The translations under genes and the position numbers were made by a program. Positions 15,118 to 22,424 of a DNA stretch of 22,424 bases are shown piece after piece. The DNA comes from Thermoplasmata archaeon (lineage in GTDB: Archaea > Thermoplasmatota > Thermoplasmata > Thermoplasmatales > Thermoplasmataceae): NCBI GenBank assembly GCA_021806345.1, contig JAJZXP010000230.1, forward strand, positions 1 to 22,424, given 5' to 3'. Under the pieces are notes generated by a model that was not told where the DNA came from, made no database searches, and worked only from the letters and a program-made list of their open reading frames with translations. Numbering within the stretch: position 1 is the first letter of the stretch; the number at the start of each line of letters is the position of its first letter.

Positions 15118-16539
15118 CTAAATATAACCGCTTTCTATCATTTTATAGAGGGTTCTTTTCCAGTGGTTCGCGTTACCCATGAAAAGAATCAAAAATATTG
15201 CAGATCCTGATATTATGAATAGTAAGGATAATGGAAAAAACATTCCAATAAAAATTAGAATAAGCATCATGAAAGTTACGGGAAGGAGCATAAATTGTGA
15301 CATATTATACGTAGTCGGCAGTACATCTTCTTGCTTTATTTGAAACGCCTTTCTGTAGAAAGACAGTGAGAAGTTAATTCCGCTATATATTGGAACCAAT
15401 ACCAAGAAAATCACAATGGATGTGAGAGATTCTGAGAAACCCCTGAAAAATAGGATTATATTTGCGATCACAAAAGGGACCGAAACGAGCATTGTTTGGA
15501 AAATTTTAGCCAGCTCCGTAATTCTTATGTACTTTTCAGCGGGCATAGAAATAAAGGCAAGCCATGCCCTTTCCTTTGAAAGAGTGCCACTGCTCAATCC
15601 AATTGAAATTCCCCATGCTGCATAGGCTTCTGGAAATATGGATAACACATAATCGGAGCTAAAAGCTGAACCACTGAGATTCTTGTTAAAATAAAATTCG
15701 TAAATTGTGAAAAAAGTTGCGATTATTGACGATACCAAAAGAATTGTGTAAACACTTACACGATTAACCTTAACCTTTATATTTCCCATTGAGGCCGTTC
15801 TGCTTGAAAAGTCTACCTGCTTGAAATGCAGCTGGAAAACCGCTCTCTCAGGGGATTTCCCGGTGAAGGAAAATAATCTCTTAAAACCCTTGTTAGAGGA
15901 GGACATTGCGGATAGCCTGAAGGGAAGTGATTCCTCCCGAATGGCGTTGAAAGATATGGCAGTTGCAACAATTGTAACCACTATAAGGAACATTGAGGAA
16001 ACTGTAACGTGCCCTTCCAAAAATGCCAGTGGACCAATCGAAACTCCAAAAAATGAAGATATTACCCACGTACCTCCTAAAATGGAAACTAAAATCCTTA
16101 AAGTTCTGGATAATGATGCCATGATCAAACTCATGGAAATCGGTAATATTGCCATACAAATTACATCTATAATTCCCATTGTAAAGGAATAGTCATTGTA
16201 TCTGACGAGCATTAAGGATGCAGTTCCCGCAGACGAAAATATGAGAGATGATACCAGAGCCTGGGAAATAAAAAAGGCAGGGACCAGCACTCTATTGGGA
16301 ATGGCTGAAGTGAGAAGAAAATCTCGATCCGCAGATGTGGTAGAAATACCTCCGGTATAAGTTGCGCTTACTAAAAACAACAGGAAGAAGAACGCCAAAT
16401 AATATGCCCCAAAATTCCTGTTGCTATCATATCCGAAATTTATTGTGAAAAGAGAGTAAATAAATATGAGGGCAATAGCAAAGAGGTACGACTTTGAAAA
16501 CCTTGATTTAATAAGTAGAGAAAGAACCTTACGAAACAT
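15118..16539 (-). CDS. ABC-2 type transporter, membrane permease subunit
   Basis: 473 residues with about 12 hydrophobic segments and no soluble domain of size apart from a loop at about 215-255. The gene overlaps the 3' end of the ABC ATPase gene by 11 bases, so the two are translated together. The N-terminal region (SLLIKSRFSKSYLFAIALI) and the GISTTSADRDFLLTSAIPNR loop resemble large ABC-2 exporter permeases. The substrate cannot be read; lipids, peptides or drugs are possible. PadR follows downstream. ATG start, no ribosome site needed because of the overlap. Confidence 0.8.
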   Translation of the reverse strand: MFRKVLSLLIKSRFSKSYLFAIALIFIYSLFTINFGYDSNRNFGAYYLAFFFLLFLVSATYTGGISTTSADRDFLLTSAIPNRVLVPAFFISQALVSSLIFSSAGTASLMLVRYNDYSFTMGIIDVICMAILPISMSLIMASLSRTLRILVSILGGTWVISSFFGVSIGPLAFLEGHVTVSSMFLIVVTIVATAISFNAIREESLPFRLSAMSSSNKGFKRLFSFTGKSPERAVFQLHFKQVDFSSRTASMGNIKVKVNRVSVYTILLVSSIIATFFTIYEFYFNKNLSGSAFSSDYVLSIFPEAYAAWGISIGLSSGTLSKERAWLAFISMPAEKYIRITELAKIFQTMLVSVPFVIANIILFFRGFSESLTSIVIFLVLVPIYSGINFSLSFYRKAFQIKQEDVLPTTYNMSQFMLLPVTFMMLILIFIGMFFPLSLLFIISGSAIFLILFMGNANHWKRTLYKMIESGYI

Positions 16540-17275
16540 TTTTCATCAAGTCTGTTACAATTGCTTCTATTGATTTGCTTTCACTTTGTGAATCTTCAAG
16601 ATCCTTTATTGTGCCTTCCCAAATCTTCTTCCCCCTCGATAAAATCAAGACTCTTTCCGTCAACCTTCTGGCAATAGAGAGTATGTGAGTTGAAATAAGA
16701 AAAGTGGCATCCATGTTTTCAAAGTACTCGAAAACCCTCTCCTGTGTTGGTATATCTAGATAGTTCAAGGGCTCATCCATAATGGCAAATCTTGGGCTGT
16801 GGATTATGGACAGTGCGAGGCAGAGTTTTTGTCTGTTTCCCCTGGATAAAGAAAGTGGTTTTTGACTCTCAAATTCTTTCAGGTCTAGCATACTCAAAAT
16901 CTCTTCAATCTTGTCTTGCAGGTTTTCAGTGTTTCTGATTGTGCCAATATAGTCAAGATTCTCCCTGACTGAAAGATTCAGGTACGGGCTTGCATCCTCT
17001 GGGAGGTAACCAATGAACTTCTTTGCTTCCATAGTGCTGGGTCTGTGTCCATATATTCTTACATTCCCTTTATCCGGTTTCATAAGACCCGAAATGATCT
17101 TCATAGTTGTTGTTTTCCCTGCACCATTCTCTCCCAGAAGCGTTACTCTTTCTCCATCTTTGATTCTGAGTGTCAGGTCATTAACTGCATTTATTCCAGA
17201 AAAACTCTTAGTCACCCCTTCAAGTACCAGTGCGAAGGCTGATGATTGGAAAGTATCATCCGAATTGTCTTCCAT
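16529..17275 (-). CDS. ABC-2 type transporter, ATP-binding subunit
   Basis: 248 residues from the ATG at 17275. The nucleotide-binding domain is complete (numbering from the longer frame): Walker A GENGAGKT at 53-60, a GYLPED stretch in place of the usual Q-loop, signature LSRGNRQK at 148-155 (a variant of LSGGQ common in ABC-2 exporters), Walker B FAIMDEP at 168-174 with catalytic E173, D-loop NYLD, and switch histidine H202 (STH). The C-terminal part (KSIEAIVTDLMKN) resembles regulatory tails of exporter ATPases. The frame extends to a TTG at 17290, but a TATA-like TTTAATTA centred 26 nt before the ATG at 17275 argues for a leaderless start at this ATG. First gene of the exporter operon. 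Confidence 0.92.
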   Translation of the reverse strand: MEDNSDDTFQSSAFALVLEGVTKSFSGINAVNDLTLRIKDGERVTLLGENGAGKTTTMKIISGLMKPDKGNVRIYGHRPSTMEAKKFIGYLPEDASPYLNLSVRENLDYIGTIRNTENLQDKIEEILSMLDLKEFESQKPLSLSRGNRQKLCLALSIIHSPRFAIMDEPLNYLDIPTQERVFEYFENMDATFLISTHILSIARRLTERVLILSRGKKIWEGTIKDLEDSQSESKSIEAIVTDLMKNVS

Positions 17276-17283
17276 TGTGTTGA

Positions 17284-17304
17284 AATTCAATTGAATTAAT
17301 TAAA
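17284..17304 (-). promoter_or_regulatory. ABC exporter promoter with overlapping perfect palindrome
   Basis: TATA-like TTTAATTA (minus strand, 17297-17304) overlaps by one base a perfect 14-base palindrome AATTCAATTGAATT (17284-17297) lying between the TATA box and the ATG at 17275. A repressor bound there would block TBP or polymerase. PadR, three genes downstream in the same orientation, is the obvious candidate; this is inference from position. Confidence 0.45.
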
Positions 17305-17326
17305 GATTTGTGGGAATAGCTCTTTA

Positions 17327-18610
17327 TCATGATTCAACTTGGATTCCCATATCTGTCCTCATGCTAGTGTTAAGTAAATCATGACGGTATCCATATATCT
17401 CCTTGAAGACAAAAATACTCGCAAGGAAACCTATAATTGGAGCAACGGAGATAATCAGCGTGGAGTAGGACAGTCCTAAGTAAGCTATTGCGGCTGGAAA
17501 CACAGAAATGCTCATAAATTCCGGGACTTCTGAGATAAAATTGGATACACCGGTTGCGGTGCCCCTGTATTTCATATTAACCACCAAGGATTGAGAAGGA
17601 AGGGTCGACTGGGAGTTCCAATGGTTCCCCCAGACAAATAAAATCATGAAAAATGGAACTGCCAAGTACAATCTGTAATAAATTGAAACACCTGTTCCAA
17701 TTATTGCCAGAGTTGCAAAAAAGTATCCGATATAACTGATCTTCCTCAGTCCCAATTTAGGGAGAAATCTCGGACCAAGATAACCTGCAGGAACTCCAAA
17801 TGAATAGATAAAAATTATTAGTAATCTCTGTTGATAAAGGCTCTGGATGCTGAAGTTATTTATTATCAAAGGAAGGAAAAATGCGAAAGTTCCAACCTCA
17901 ATAGAACTGGATATTCCAGAAATCCAGCTGAATACTGTTGTTCTCCATCTTGTCGTATCACTTTTCATATATTTCCAATACCCTCTGAGCTGAAATGGAT
18001 TTTCCACTCCAATTTTGAAATCAAAGACGTCTGAAATTTTGAAGGATAGAATTAAAGAAAGGATAGCAGGGGCTACTGGCAAAAGTAGAACGACCCTCCA
18101 CATTAATGAGCTGCTTGTTCCATATAGGATCATAAAAAGGACTGATATATTAATAGCCAGTATCGAAAAGGATGCCATTAGGGTATTTTTCGTTGCGGTG
18201 ATCTCTCTTTTTCGAGGTTCATTGTTATCCATTATGAAACAATAACAATTGGCAAGGTCAGCACCAACAGCTATTCCCGCTACAAATCTGAAAAATATGA
18301 ATATAGTCACGTTGGGTGCGAATGCAGATCCAATGGAAGTTAGAATGAATATGATTATATCCATCACGTAAACGGGTTTTCTTCCTATACGATCAGATAA
18401 TATTCCACCTAATATCGAACCGATTGATGCTCCTCCAATAATAGCACCGGTCGAAATTCCAAAAAGGTATGAGTTGTGAATGAACGTACTCCTGATGAAT
18501 ACACTGATCATTGGAACCTCAAAAACATTCATTTGATCAATAAAAATTGAAAGCAGCATCATCCTGTTAACAAGTTTTTGTTTTTCACTAAAATTGATTT
18601 TGTCTCTCAT
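17327..18610 (-). CDS. Major facilitator superfamily transporter (metabolite:H+ symporter type)
   Basis: 427 residues with about 12 membrane segments. The MFS signature GGILSDRIGRKPVYV (about residues 68-82) follows TM2, and FRFVAGIAVGADLANCYCF (about 107-125) matches the RxxxGxxxG motif of the sugar/organic-acid symporter group. The family usually moves a metabolite with protons, which suits an acidophile; the substrate is not determined. The ATG at 18610 lies about 30 nt after a good TATA box (TTTATAAT on the minus strand), so the mRNA is leaderless or nearly so. It is divergent from deoxyhypusine synthase. It is not closely similar to the MFS protein at 10835-12103. Confidence 0.88.
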   Translation of the reverse strand: MRDKINFSEKQKLVNRMMLLSIFIDQMNVFEVPMISVFIRSTFIHNSYLFGISTGAIIGGASIGSILGGILSDRIGRKPVYVMDIIIFILTSIGSAFAPNVTIFIFFRFVAGIAVGADLANCYCFIMDNNEPRKREITATKNTLMASFSILAINISVLFMILYGTSSSLMWRVVLLLPVAPAILSLILSFKISDVFDFKIGVENPFQLRGYWKYMKSDTTRWRTTVFSWISGISSSIEVGTFAFFLPLIINNFSIQSLYQQRLLIIFIYSFGVPAGYLGPRFLPKLGLRKISYIGYFFATLAIIGTGVSIYYRLYLAVPFFMILFVWGNHWNSQSTLPSQSLVVNMKYRGTATGVSNFISEVPEFMSISVFPAAIAYLGLSYSTLIISVAPIIGFLASIFVFKEIYGYRHDLLNTSMRTDMGIQVES

Positions 18611-18636
18611 AATTCCATTTTCATGATACTTAATTC

Positions 18637-18644
18637 ATTATAAA
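18637..18644 (-). promoter_or_regulatory. TATA box of the metabolite MFS gene
   Basis: TTTATAAT on the minus strand, centred about 30 nt before the ATG at 18610. It shares the 113-base divergent region with the deoxyhypusine synthase promoter, where TTTTTAAAAATA near 18669-18680 is the likely TATA element for the plus strand. Confidence 0.55.
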
Positions 18645-18723
18645 CCTGTTGGAATAATAAATCACAAATTTTTAAAAATAGATACTTTAGAAAATTCAAT
18701 AAGCGAAGATAATATACTAATTC

Positions 18724-19662
18724 GTGTCTCTGGATAGAAAAAAATTATTGAGTAATCCCGTGAAAGATATGAAAGTAGGGAAGAACACATCGCTTAAAGA
18801 ACTAATGGACCAGTTCATTGAATCTGGTGGATTTACCTCTTCAAAAATTGGAGTGGGGTATGAAATCATTAAAGAAATGTTCGAAATGGAAAATACAACG
18901 TTTTTGTCGTTTCCAGCAGACATTATTTCGACTGGCACTAGAGGAATCATCAATCAAATGGTAAGGGAAAAGAAGGTTGATGTTCTCGTAACAACGTGTG
19001 GAACGCTCGATCATGATATTGCCCGTTCATTTAAGGACTATTACTGCGGATCGTTCGATTACAATGACAGGCAGCTTAAGGATCTTGGTATCAACAGACT
19101 GGGCAGCGTTGTAATTCCGGACGAGAGCTACGGGGAAATAATGGAAGAGTTCATGCAAAAGGAACTGCAAAAGCTTTATGAAGAAAATAAAAAGTGGACT
19201 CCCTGGAAGTTAATTAAAAAAATAGGTTTATCAATAAACAATGAAAACTCAATACTTTACAATGCTGCAAAAAACGACATACCAATATTTGTACCGGGGA
19301 TAACTGATGGGTCATTTGGTTCCCAGCTCTGGACATTCAAGGAAATGCACTCCGACTTTATGATCGATATCCTCCAGGATGAGCACGATCTTTCAGACAT
19401 CATTTTTGATGCAAAAAATGCAGGAGCAATTATGATAGGTGGAGGCATTTCAAAGCATCATACAATTTGGTGGAACCAGTTTAGAGGTGGACTTGACAGC
19501 GCAGTTTACATAACCACGGCGCAGGAATTTGATGGTTCGCTGTCTGGTGCAAAACTGGAAGAAGCAATTTCATGGAAAAAAGTGAAACCGGATGCAAAAT
19601 TTGTGAATGTCTATGGAGATGTAACTGCCATTCTACCACTCATGATAGGTCCGTTACTTTAA
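18724..19662 (+). CDS. dhs: Deoxyhypusine synthase
   Basis: 312 residues. The enzyme moves the aminobutyl group of spermidine onto a lysine of initiation factor aIF5A using NAD, the first step of hypusine formation. Visible features: TGTRGIINQMVREKKVDVLVTT (split across residues 76-98), GTLDHDIARSF with the NAD-site acidic residues, GITDGSFGSQLW, GGGISKHH with the conserved histidine pair (about 240-247), AQEFDGSLSGAKLEEAISW, and K286 in SWKK, aligned with the catalytic lysine of the human SWGK motif. The end DVTAILPLMIGPLL is typical. The start is GTG with no clear ribosome site; the N-terminus (DRKKLLSNPVKDMKV) supports it. Confidence 0.96.
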   Translation: MSLDRKKLLSNPVKDMKVGKNTSLKELMDQFIESGGFTSSKIGVGYEIIKEMFEMENTTFLSFPADIISTGTRGIINQMVREKKVDVLVTTCGTLDHDIARSFKDYYCGSFDYNDRQLKDLGINRLGSVVIPDESYGEIMEEFMQKELQKLYEENKKWTPWKLIKKIGLSINNENSILYNAAKNDIPIFVPGITDGSFGSQLWTFKEMHSDFMIDILQDEHDLSDIIFDAKNAGAIMIGGGISKHHTIWWNQFRGGLDSAVYITTAQEFDGSLSGAKLEEAISWKKVKPDAKFVNVYGDVTAILPLMIGPLL

Positions 19663-19722
19663 AGTACAATTTTGGAAGTTTTCATGAAATAATTTTTCTA
19701 ATATGTTGATCTATCTGGGCAT

Positions 19723-20019
19723 ATGCACAACAAGCCTAACGTTGAAATAGACAAGTTAAGGCAATATATAATTCAAAACAGATCATACACGCTGTACGAG
19801 GCGGATGACGGTTCCGTGGAATTAAGATTTTCTCCAGAAATGCCTGAGGCTCAAGCACATTTGCCAAATGGCCAGCCTGTGGAGCACATAATGGAAGGCT
19901 TCAAAGAAGATGGGAAGTTTTATTTTACAAAGTTTAAAACAATCAGTTCCATTGGTGAAACTGAAACGGAATTGCAGGATGAGGATGATCCCGTGATGCT
20001 GTGGCTTCAATTCATCTGA
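19723..20019 (+). CDS. Small acidic protein, function unknown
   Basis: 98 residues, soluble and strongly acidic, with no membrane segment, signal peptide or cysteine. The middle reads as beta-rich (SYTLYEADDGSVELRF, then DGKFYFTKFKTISS), and the C-terminal part (GETETELQDEDDPVMLWLQF) alternates acidic and hydrophobic residues. I do not recognise a family. A weak TATA-like TCTAATAT (19698-19705) lies about 22-25 nt before the ATG, so it may be a leaderless single-gene unit after deoxyhypusine synthase. The convergent FAD oxidoreductase follows. A link with hypusination or aIF5A is not supported by anything but adjacency. Confidence 0.65.
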   Translation: MHNKPNVEIDKLRQYIIQNRSYTLYEADDGSVELRFSPEMPEAQAHLPNGQPVEHIMEGFKEDGKFYFTKFKTISSIGETETELQDEDDPVMLWLQFI

Positions 20020-20089
20020 AGCCCTGTCATTAAAATATACAAATTCAGAGAGTCAGATTTTTAAGAACAGCTAATCATTTTAATTTTAA

Positions 20090-20136
20090 ATTTTTTGAAT
20101 TTCCACAGGGAAATGACAATTAAATGAAATTTTCCC
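20090..20136 (+). terminator. Putative bidirectional terminator between convergent genes
   Basis: The 116-base gap holds T-rich runs (TTTTAATTTTAAATTTTTTG, ending near 20097) and a short hairpin ATTTCC-ACAG-GGAAAT (20099-20114). The GGGAAA arm could instead pair with TTTCCC at 20131-20136, next to the stop of the minus-strand gene. The T-rich tract would end plus-strand transcripts; its use for the minus strand is less clear. Confidence 0.35.
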
Positions 20137-21341
20137 TAATAGATTGTTCCAATCTCAGAATATTTTGATTGAATTAACTTATTTTCTTCAAATCTCTTTG
20201 CATAGAACGGTCTCCAATCAAATAAACTTGTTTCAGGGTCCCTCTCGGTGACCATGTCGGAAACCATTTTACCATAGGCAGGGCAGAGTTTAAATCCGTG
20301 ACCACTTAATCCTGCAATAACATAGACGGAGTCCAGGCCAGTTTTTGATAAATTATCACAAATTACCTGCCCATCCGGGCTCATATCGTACAGTCCATTC
20401 AATGTAGAAATAATCGTTCCATTTCCCATTGCTGGCAATCTTGATGTTATTTTTTCAAGGTATTTTTCAACATAGTATTCATCAGCAGTTTCTGGCAGGT
20501 TTTGATGAATGTCAATCTTCTTTTTATCCACTTCTGGATCAAGGCTTCCCACTGCTGTGATACTTGAACCTTCCATTTTATAGTAAGCCAAATTATGGGG
20601 ATCCCAAAGTGTGGGTTTCTCCCCAGCATATTCTTTTGGTCTCCGAAGATAAACAATTGAATGCATTGTGGCATAAATGGGAAGGAGTTTATCTTTTGAA
20701 ACACCTGAATTCATTAAAATGTCATTAGTCCACACGTTTGCAGCAATTACTATCTTCTTTCCTTTTATTATAACTCCACTGTCCAATTCAATCGTAACGC
20801 CTTTTTCCGTTGAATCAATTGTTCTCACACCATTTCCAGTAAGTAATTTTGCACCCAGTTCTTTCGCCTTTGACAAAAAGGAGTTAGTGGTAGCAACTGG
20901 ATCGGCATATCCACTATCTGGTTCATAAGTCACATAATCATAACCTTCCAGACTAACATCACCAAAGTAATTTTTAATGCTGTATGGATCTATTTCTATT
21001 TCGTTAACACCTAGACTTTGCAGCATTTTCACATTGTTCTTTGCAACACTCGCGTTTTTTTCGTCAAATGGAAATATCATCCCTGTTTTTGTAAAACCTG
21101 AATATCCTATCGAGTCAAATTTTTCAAAGAATCTCAGGGAATAAAGTGACATTTCCGTTATCATCTTGTTACTGTAATGTGTCCTTATAAGAGCACTCGA
21201 TTTTCCTGTGTTTCCATTAGCAATACCATCTTTTTCAATTACTGTAACCTTTTCTTTCATAGATGCCAGGTGATAAGCGATACTTGCTCCAGTGCTTCCT
21301 GCTCCAATAACTAAAATTCCATCATTATCTTCGGTGCTCAC
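20136..21341 (-). CDS. FAD-dependent amine/amino-acid oxidoreductase (DAO family)
   Basis: 401 residues. The N-terminal FAD dinucleotide fold is clear: LVIGAGSTGASIAYHLA (residues 10-26), then VTVIEKD ending its second strand, and NTGKSSALIRTHYS in the FAD-contact loop. The substrate half contains YEPDSGYADPVAT (about 138-150), seen in sarcosine/dimethylglycine oxidase relatives, and the C-terminal FAD motif IAGLSGHGFKLCPAYGKMVSDM (split around 355-376). It probably oxidises a secondary amine or amino acid; sarcosine, glycine or proline-type substrates cannot be told apart here. The GTG start at 21341 has a TATA box TTTATTAT centred about 25 nt upstream, so the mRNA should be leaderless with a GTG start. 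It stands alone, convergent with the small acidic gene. Confidence 0.87.
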   Translation of the reverse strand: MSTEDNDGILVIGAGSTGASIAYHLASMKEKVTVIEKDGIANGNTGKSSALIRTHYSNKMITEMSLYSLRFFEKFDSIGYSGFTKTGMIFPFDEKNASVAKNNVKMLQSLGVNEIEIDPYSIKNYFGDVSLEGYDYVTYEPDSGYADPVATTNSFLSKAKELGAKLLTGNGVRTIDSTEKGVTIELDSGVIIKGKKIVIAANVWTNDILMNSGVSKDKLLPIYATMHSIVYLRRPKEYAGEKPTLWDPHNLAYYKMEGSSITAVGSLDPEVDKKKIDIHQNLPETADEYYVEKYLEKITSRLPAMGNGTIISTLNGLYDMSPDGQVICDNLSKTGLDSVYVIAGLSGHGFKLCPAYGKMVSDMVTERDPETSLFDWRPFYAKRFEENKLIQSKYSEIGTIY

Positions 21342-21362
21342 AGAATCTGATATTTAATTGAG

Positions 21363-21370
21363 ATAATAAA
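21363..21370 (-). promoter_or_regulatory. TATA box of the FAD oxidoreductase gene
   Basis: TTTATTAT on the minus strand, centred about 25 nt before the GTG at 21341. It confirms the GTG as the start and predicts a leaderless message. Confidence 0.55.
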
Positions 21371-21550
21371 CTGACTGTAAGAAATTATAAATGGAATGTT
21401 ACAGATATACTGTAATTTGATACATTTGTATAATCTAGTTTAATTCAACACGAAATGTTTTAAGTTTCAATATCACAGAGGTAAAGTATGGGATCAGACA
21501 TTTTATGGGTTCCAACATATTTTATTTAACGACTTATTTGAGAAAATTTT

Positions 21551-21608
21551 CCAGTGTCATATGTTATATCACTGGCGAATTCGTCCATTACTGAAAATAT
21601 TAATTCGC
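21551..21608. repeat. Inverted repeats in the 342-base divergent gap 21342-21683
   Basis: Two inverted repeats lie next to each other. In the first, CCAGTG (21551-21556) and CACTGG (21570-21575) are exact inverses around a 13-base, partly symmetric centre. In the second, GCGAATT (21575-21581) and AATTCGC (21602-21608) are exact inverses 20 bases apart, and TTCGCGAA is itself palindromic. They sit 76-133 bases before the PH-domain gene start. They could be operators or a structured RNA. The remaining bases (21371-21550) show no gene that I can support. Confidence 0.4.
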
Positions 21609-21647
21609 GAAGGAGAGAATGTGTCCTAATACTTCCCTTCTCGGAAC

Positions 21648-21664
21648 CTATATATCTATATATC
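21648..21664 (+). promoter_or_regulatory. Tandem TATA-like elements of the PH-domain gene
   Basis: CTATATAT occurs twice in tandem (about 21648-21655 and 21656-21663). The copies predict starts near 21678 and 21686, on either side of the ATG at 21684. An AGAGGTT (21669-21675) lies between, too early to act in a message starting at 21678. Confidence 0.5.
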
Positions 21665-21683
21665 AAACAGAGGTTATCTAAAA

Positions 21684-22331
21684 ATGGAAGAGGACTATCT
21701 TACGCAGGAACAGAGGCAAGTGATAGACAACAAGCCAAATGGGAACATGCCAGATATATTCCCACAGGAGTTTATTAATAGAAATGAAGAAATAATTTAT
21801 GCGGGGAGACCATCCATTATTTCATTCATAGCCCGTCCAATAATAGTCTTTGTAATGTACTTCGTCTTAATTGGGGCTCCGATTTTTTATCTATTGTCTC
21901 TTGCTAGGGCACAAAAGGGCGCCGACTACTGGCTTGGTTTTTTCTTGTTGTTTTTATTTGTGCTACCTATGCTGTTTTCAGTACTAAGATGGAGCAGAAC
22001 ATATTATGCAATGACGGAAAGGAGAGTCACCCACACATATGGATTGTTCAGTAAGCAGTCATCTGACATACCCATTGACAAGGTTATGAGTATATTAATG
22101 GTTCAACCATTTTTTGAGAGAATATTCGGCTATGGCTCTATCGTATACACAACTGCTGGAGCGGGAGGTTCAATGAAATTAAAAAATTTCTACAGAACCG
22201 GTGCTGTCGTATGGAGAGCTGCTAAGAACCCTGTTCAATTGAAGAACTACGTTCAAGAGGTAACTGACATATTACTTAAAGCCCAGAAAGCCAAAGAATA
22301 CAAAGAAATGGCAAAGGCAATGAAAGAATAA
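21684..22331 (+). CDS. Membrane protein with bacterial PH domain (bPH2/YdbS-like)
   Basis: 215 residues. A soluble N-terminus (about 1-45, EEDYLTQEQRQVIDNKPNG, PDIFPQEF) leads through EEIIYAGRPS into two membrane segments at about 52-73 and 84-101. The bPH2 domain begins YYAMTERRVTHTYGLFSKQSSD and continues IPIDKVMSILMVQPFFERIFGYGSIVYTTAG (about residues 108-159), the standard pattern of these domains. A charged helical tail (LLKAQKAKEYKEMAKAMKE) ends the protein. Function of such proteins is not established; they are thought to act at the membrane, some in envelope stress. The ATG lies just after tandem TATA elements. The frame starting further upstream at 21554 is a shadow. Confidence 0.85.
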   Translation: MEEDYLTQEQRQVIDNKPNGNMPDIFPQEFINRNEEIIYAGRPSIISFIARPIIVFVMYFVLIGAPIFYLLSLARAQKGADYWLGFFLLFLFVLPMLFSVLRWSRTYYAMTERRVTHTYGLFSKQSSDIPIDKVMSILMVQPFFERIFGYGSIVYTTAGAGGSMKLKNFYRTGAVVWRAAKNPVQLKNYVQEVTDILLKAQKAKEYKEMAKAMKE

Positions 22332-22338
22332 TTTTTTT
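22332..22338 (+). terminator. Oligo-T terminator after the PH-domain gene
   Basis: Seven T directly after the TAA stop, the usual archaeal termination signal. The remaining 86 bases to the window edge hold no gene I can support. Confidence 0.55.
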
Positions 22339-22424
22339 CATACTTTCCAAATTTATTTAACGAACTGAAGATTGAAGTGACGATGCAACTACTGTATTTA
22401 ACACGGGTTTAACACCATTGATTC

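Noticed and set aside
15821..16192. Plus-strand open frame of 123 codons opposite the ABC permease
   Set aside because: It lies wholly inside the permease gene on the other strand and has no domain, and the permease frame is supported by membrane segments and by overlap with the ATPase.
10835..18610. The two MFS genes (10835-12103 and 17327-18610) as a recent duplication
   Set aside because: They share only the general MFS motif A; loop sequences and the second motif differ, which points to separate subfamilies.
21554..21778. 74-codon plus-strand frame starting at a GTG
   Set aside because: It runs through the tandem TATA elements and into the PH-domain gene in another frame, its start lies inside an inverted repeat, and the protein has no recognisable features.
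22357..22424. Minus-strand frame open to the right edge (about 21 codons before a stop at 22357-22359), possible 3' end of a gene
   Set aside because: Too short to judge. The same bases contain TATA-like sequence for the plus strand, and no family motif is visible.
1..22424. CRISPR array, transposon, integrase or phage remnants
   Set aside because: No regularly spaced repeats, transposase or integrase motifs or terminal inverted repeats with target duplications were seen on reading the window.

Overview
The window reads as ordinary chromosome of an acidophilic archaeon of the order Thermoplasmatales (Thermoplasma, Ferroplasma or Cuniculiplasma relatives). The main evidence is a proteasome alpha subunit whose N-terminus matches the Thermoplasma protein almost residue for residue (from memory), a fused gamma-alpha 2-oxoacid:ferredoxin oxidoreductase, archaeal S12 and S7, deoxyhypusine synthase, a Gins51 replication factor, an Nre repair protein and an archaeal RNase P RNA. 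The DNA is AT-rich and tightly packed. I see no insertion sequence, integrase, CRISPR array or phage gene, and no 16S/23S/5S rRNA.

Layout. 1-630: 3' end of a UbiB/AarF-like kinase gene that enters from the left edge. 799-2227: a four-helix membrane protein (+), convergent with a membrane-anchored family 2 glycosyltransferase and a small zinc-finger-like protein (-). 2270-2578: RNase P RNA (-). 2644-5347: a tightly overlapping operon nre, TatD-like hydrolase, gins51 (-). 5447-6675: proteasome alpha (+), a YccU-type CoA-binding protein and tRNA-Ser(CGA). 6886-9482: the alpha and beta genes of a 2-oxoacid:ferredoxin oxidoreductase (+). 9548-12103: an amino-acid permease (+) meeting an MFS transporter (-) stop codon to stop codon. 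12465-13456: rps12 and rps7 (+), then a small membrane protein. 14013-17275: an ABC-2 type exporter (ATPase, permease) with a PadR regulator and a CopD-like membrane protein (-). 17327-18610: a second MFS transporter (-), divergent from deoxyhypusine synthase (18724-19662, +). 19723-20019: a small acidic unknown protein. 20136-21341: an FAD-dependent amine/amino-acid oxidoreductase (-). 21684-22331: a bacterial-PH-domain membrane protein (+).

How it fits together. Core information processing (replication, repair, tRNA maturation, translation, hypusination, protein turnover) is interleaved with peptide and amino-acid catabolism: permease, oxoacid:ferredoxin oxidoreductase and FAD oxidoreductase, as expected of a peptide-scavenging heterotroph. 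Many transcription units show a TATA-like box centred 25-28 nt before the start codon, which implies leaderless mRNAs and settles several starts. Other genes, including operon-internal ones, carry a Shine-Dalgarno sequence of the GGTGA/GGAG type.

I found no convincing new multi-gene system. The items most worth a second look are the nre/TatD/gins51 operon with a degenerate PCNA-binding tail on Nre, the non-AUG start of the glycosyltransferase, palindromes placed on the promoters of the PadR/ABC exporter cluster, and inverted repeats in the 342-base gap before the PH-domain gene.
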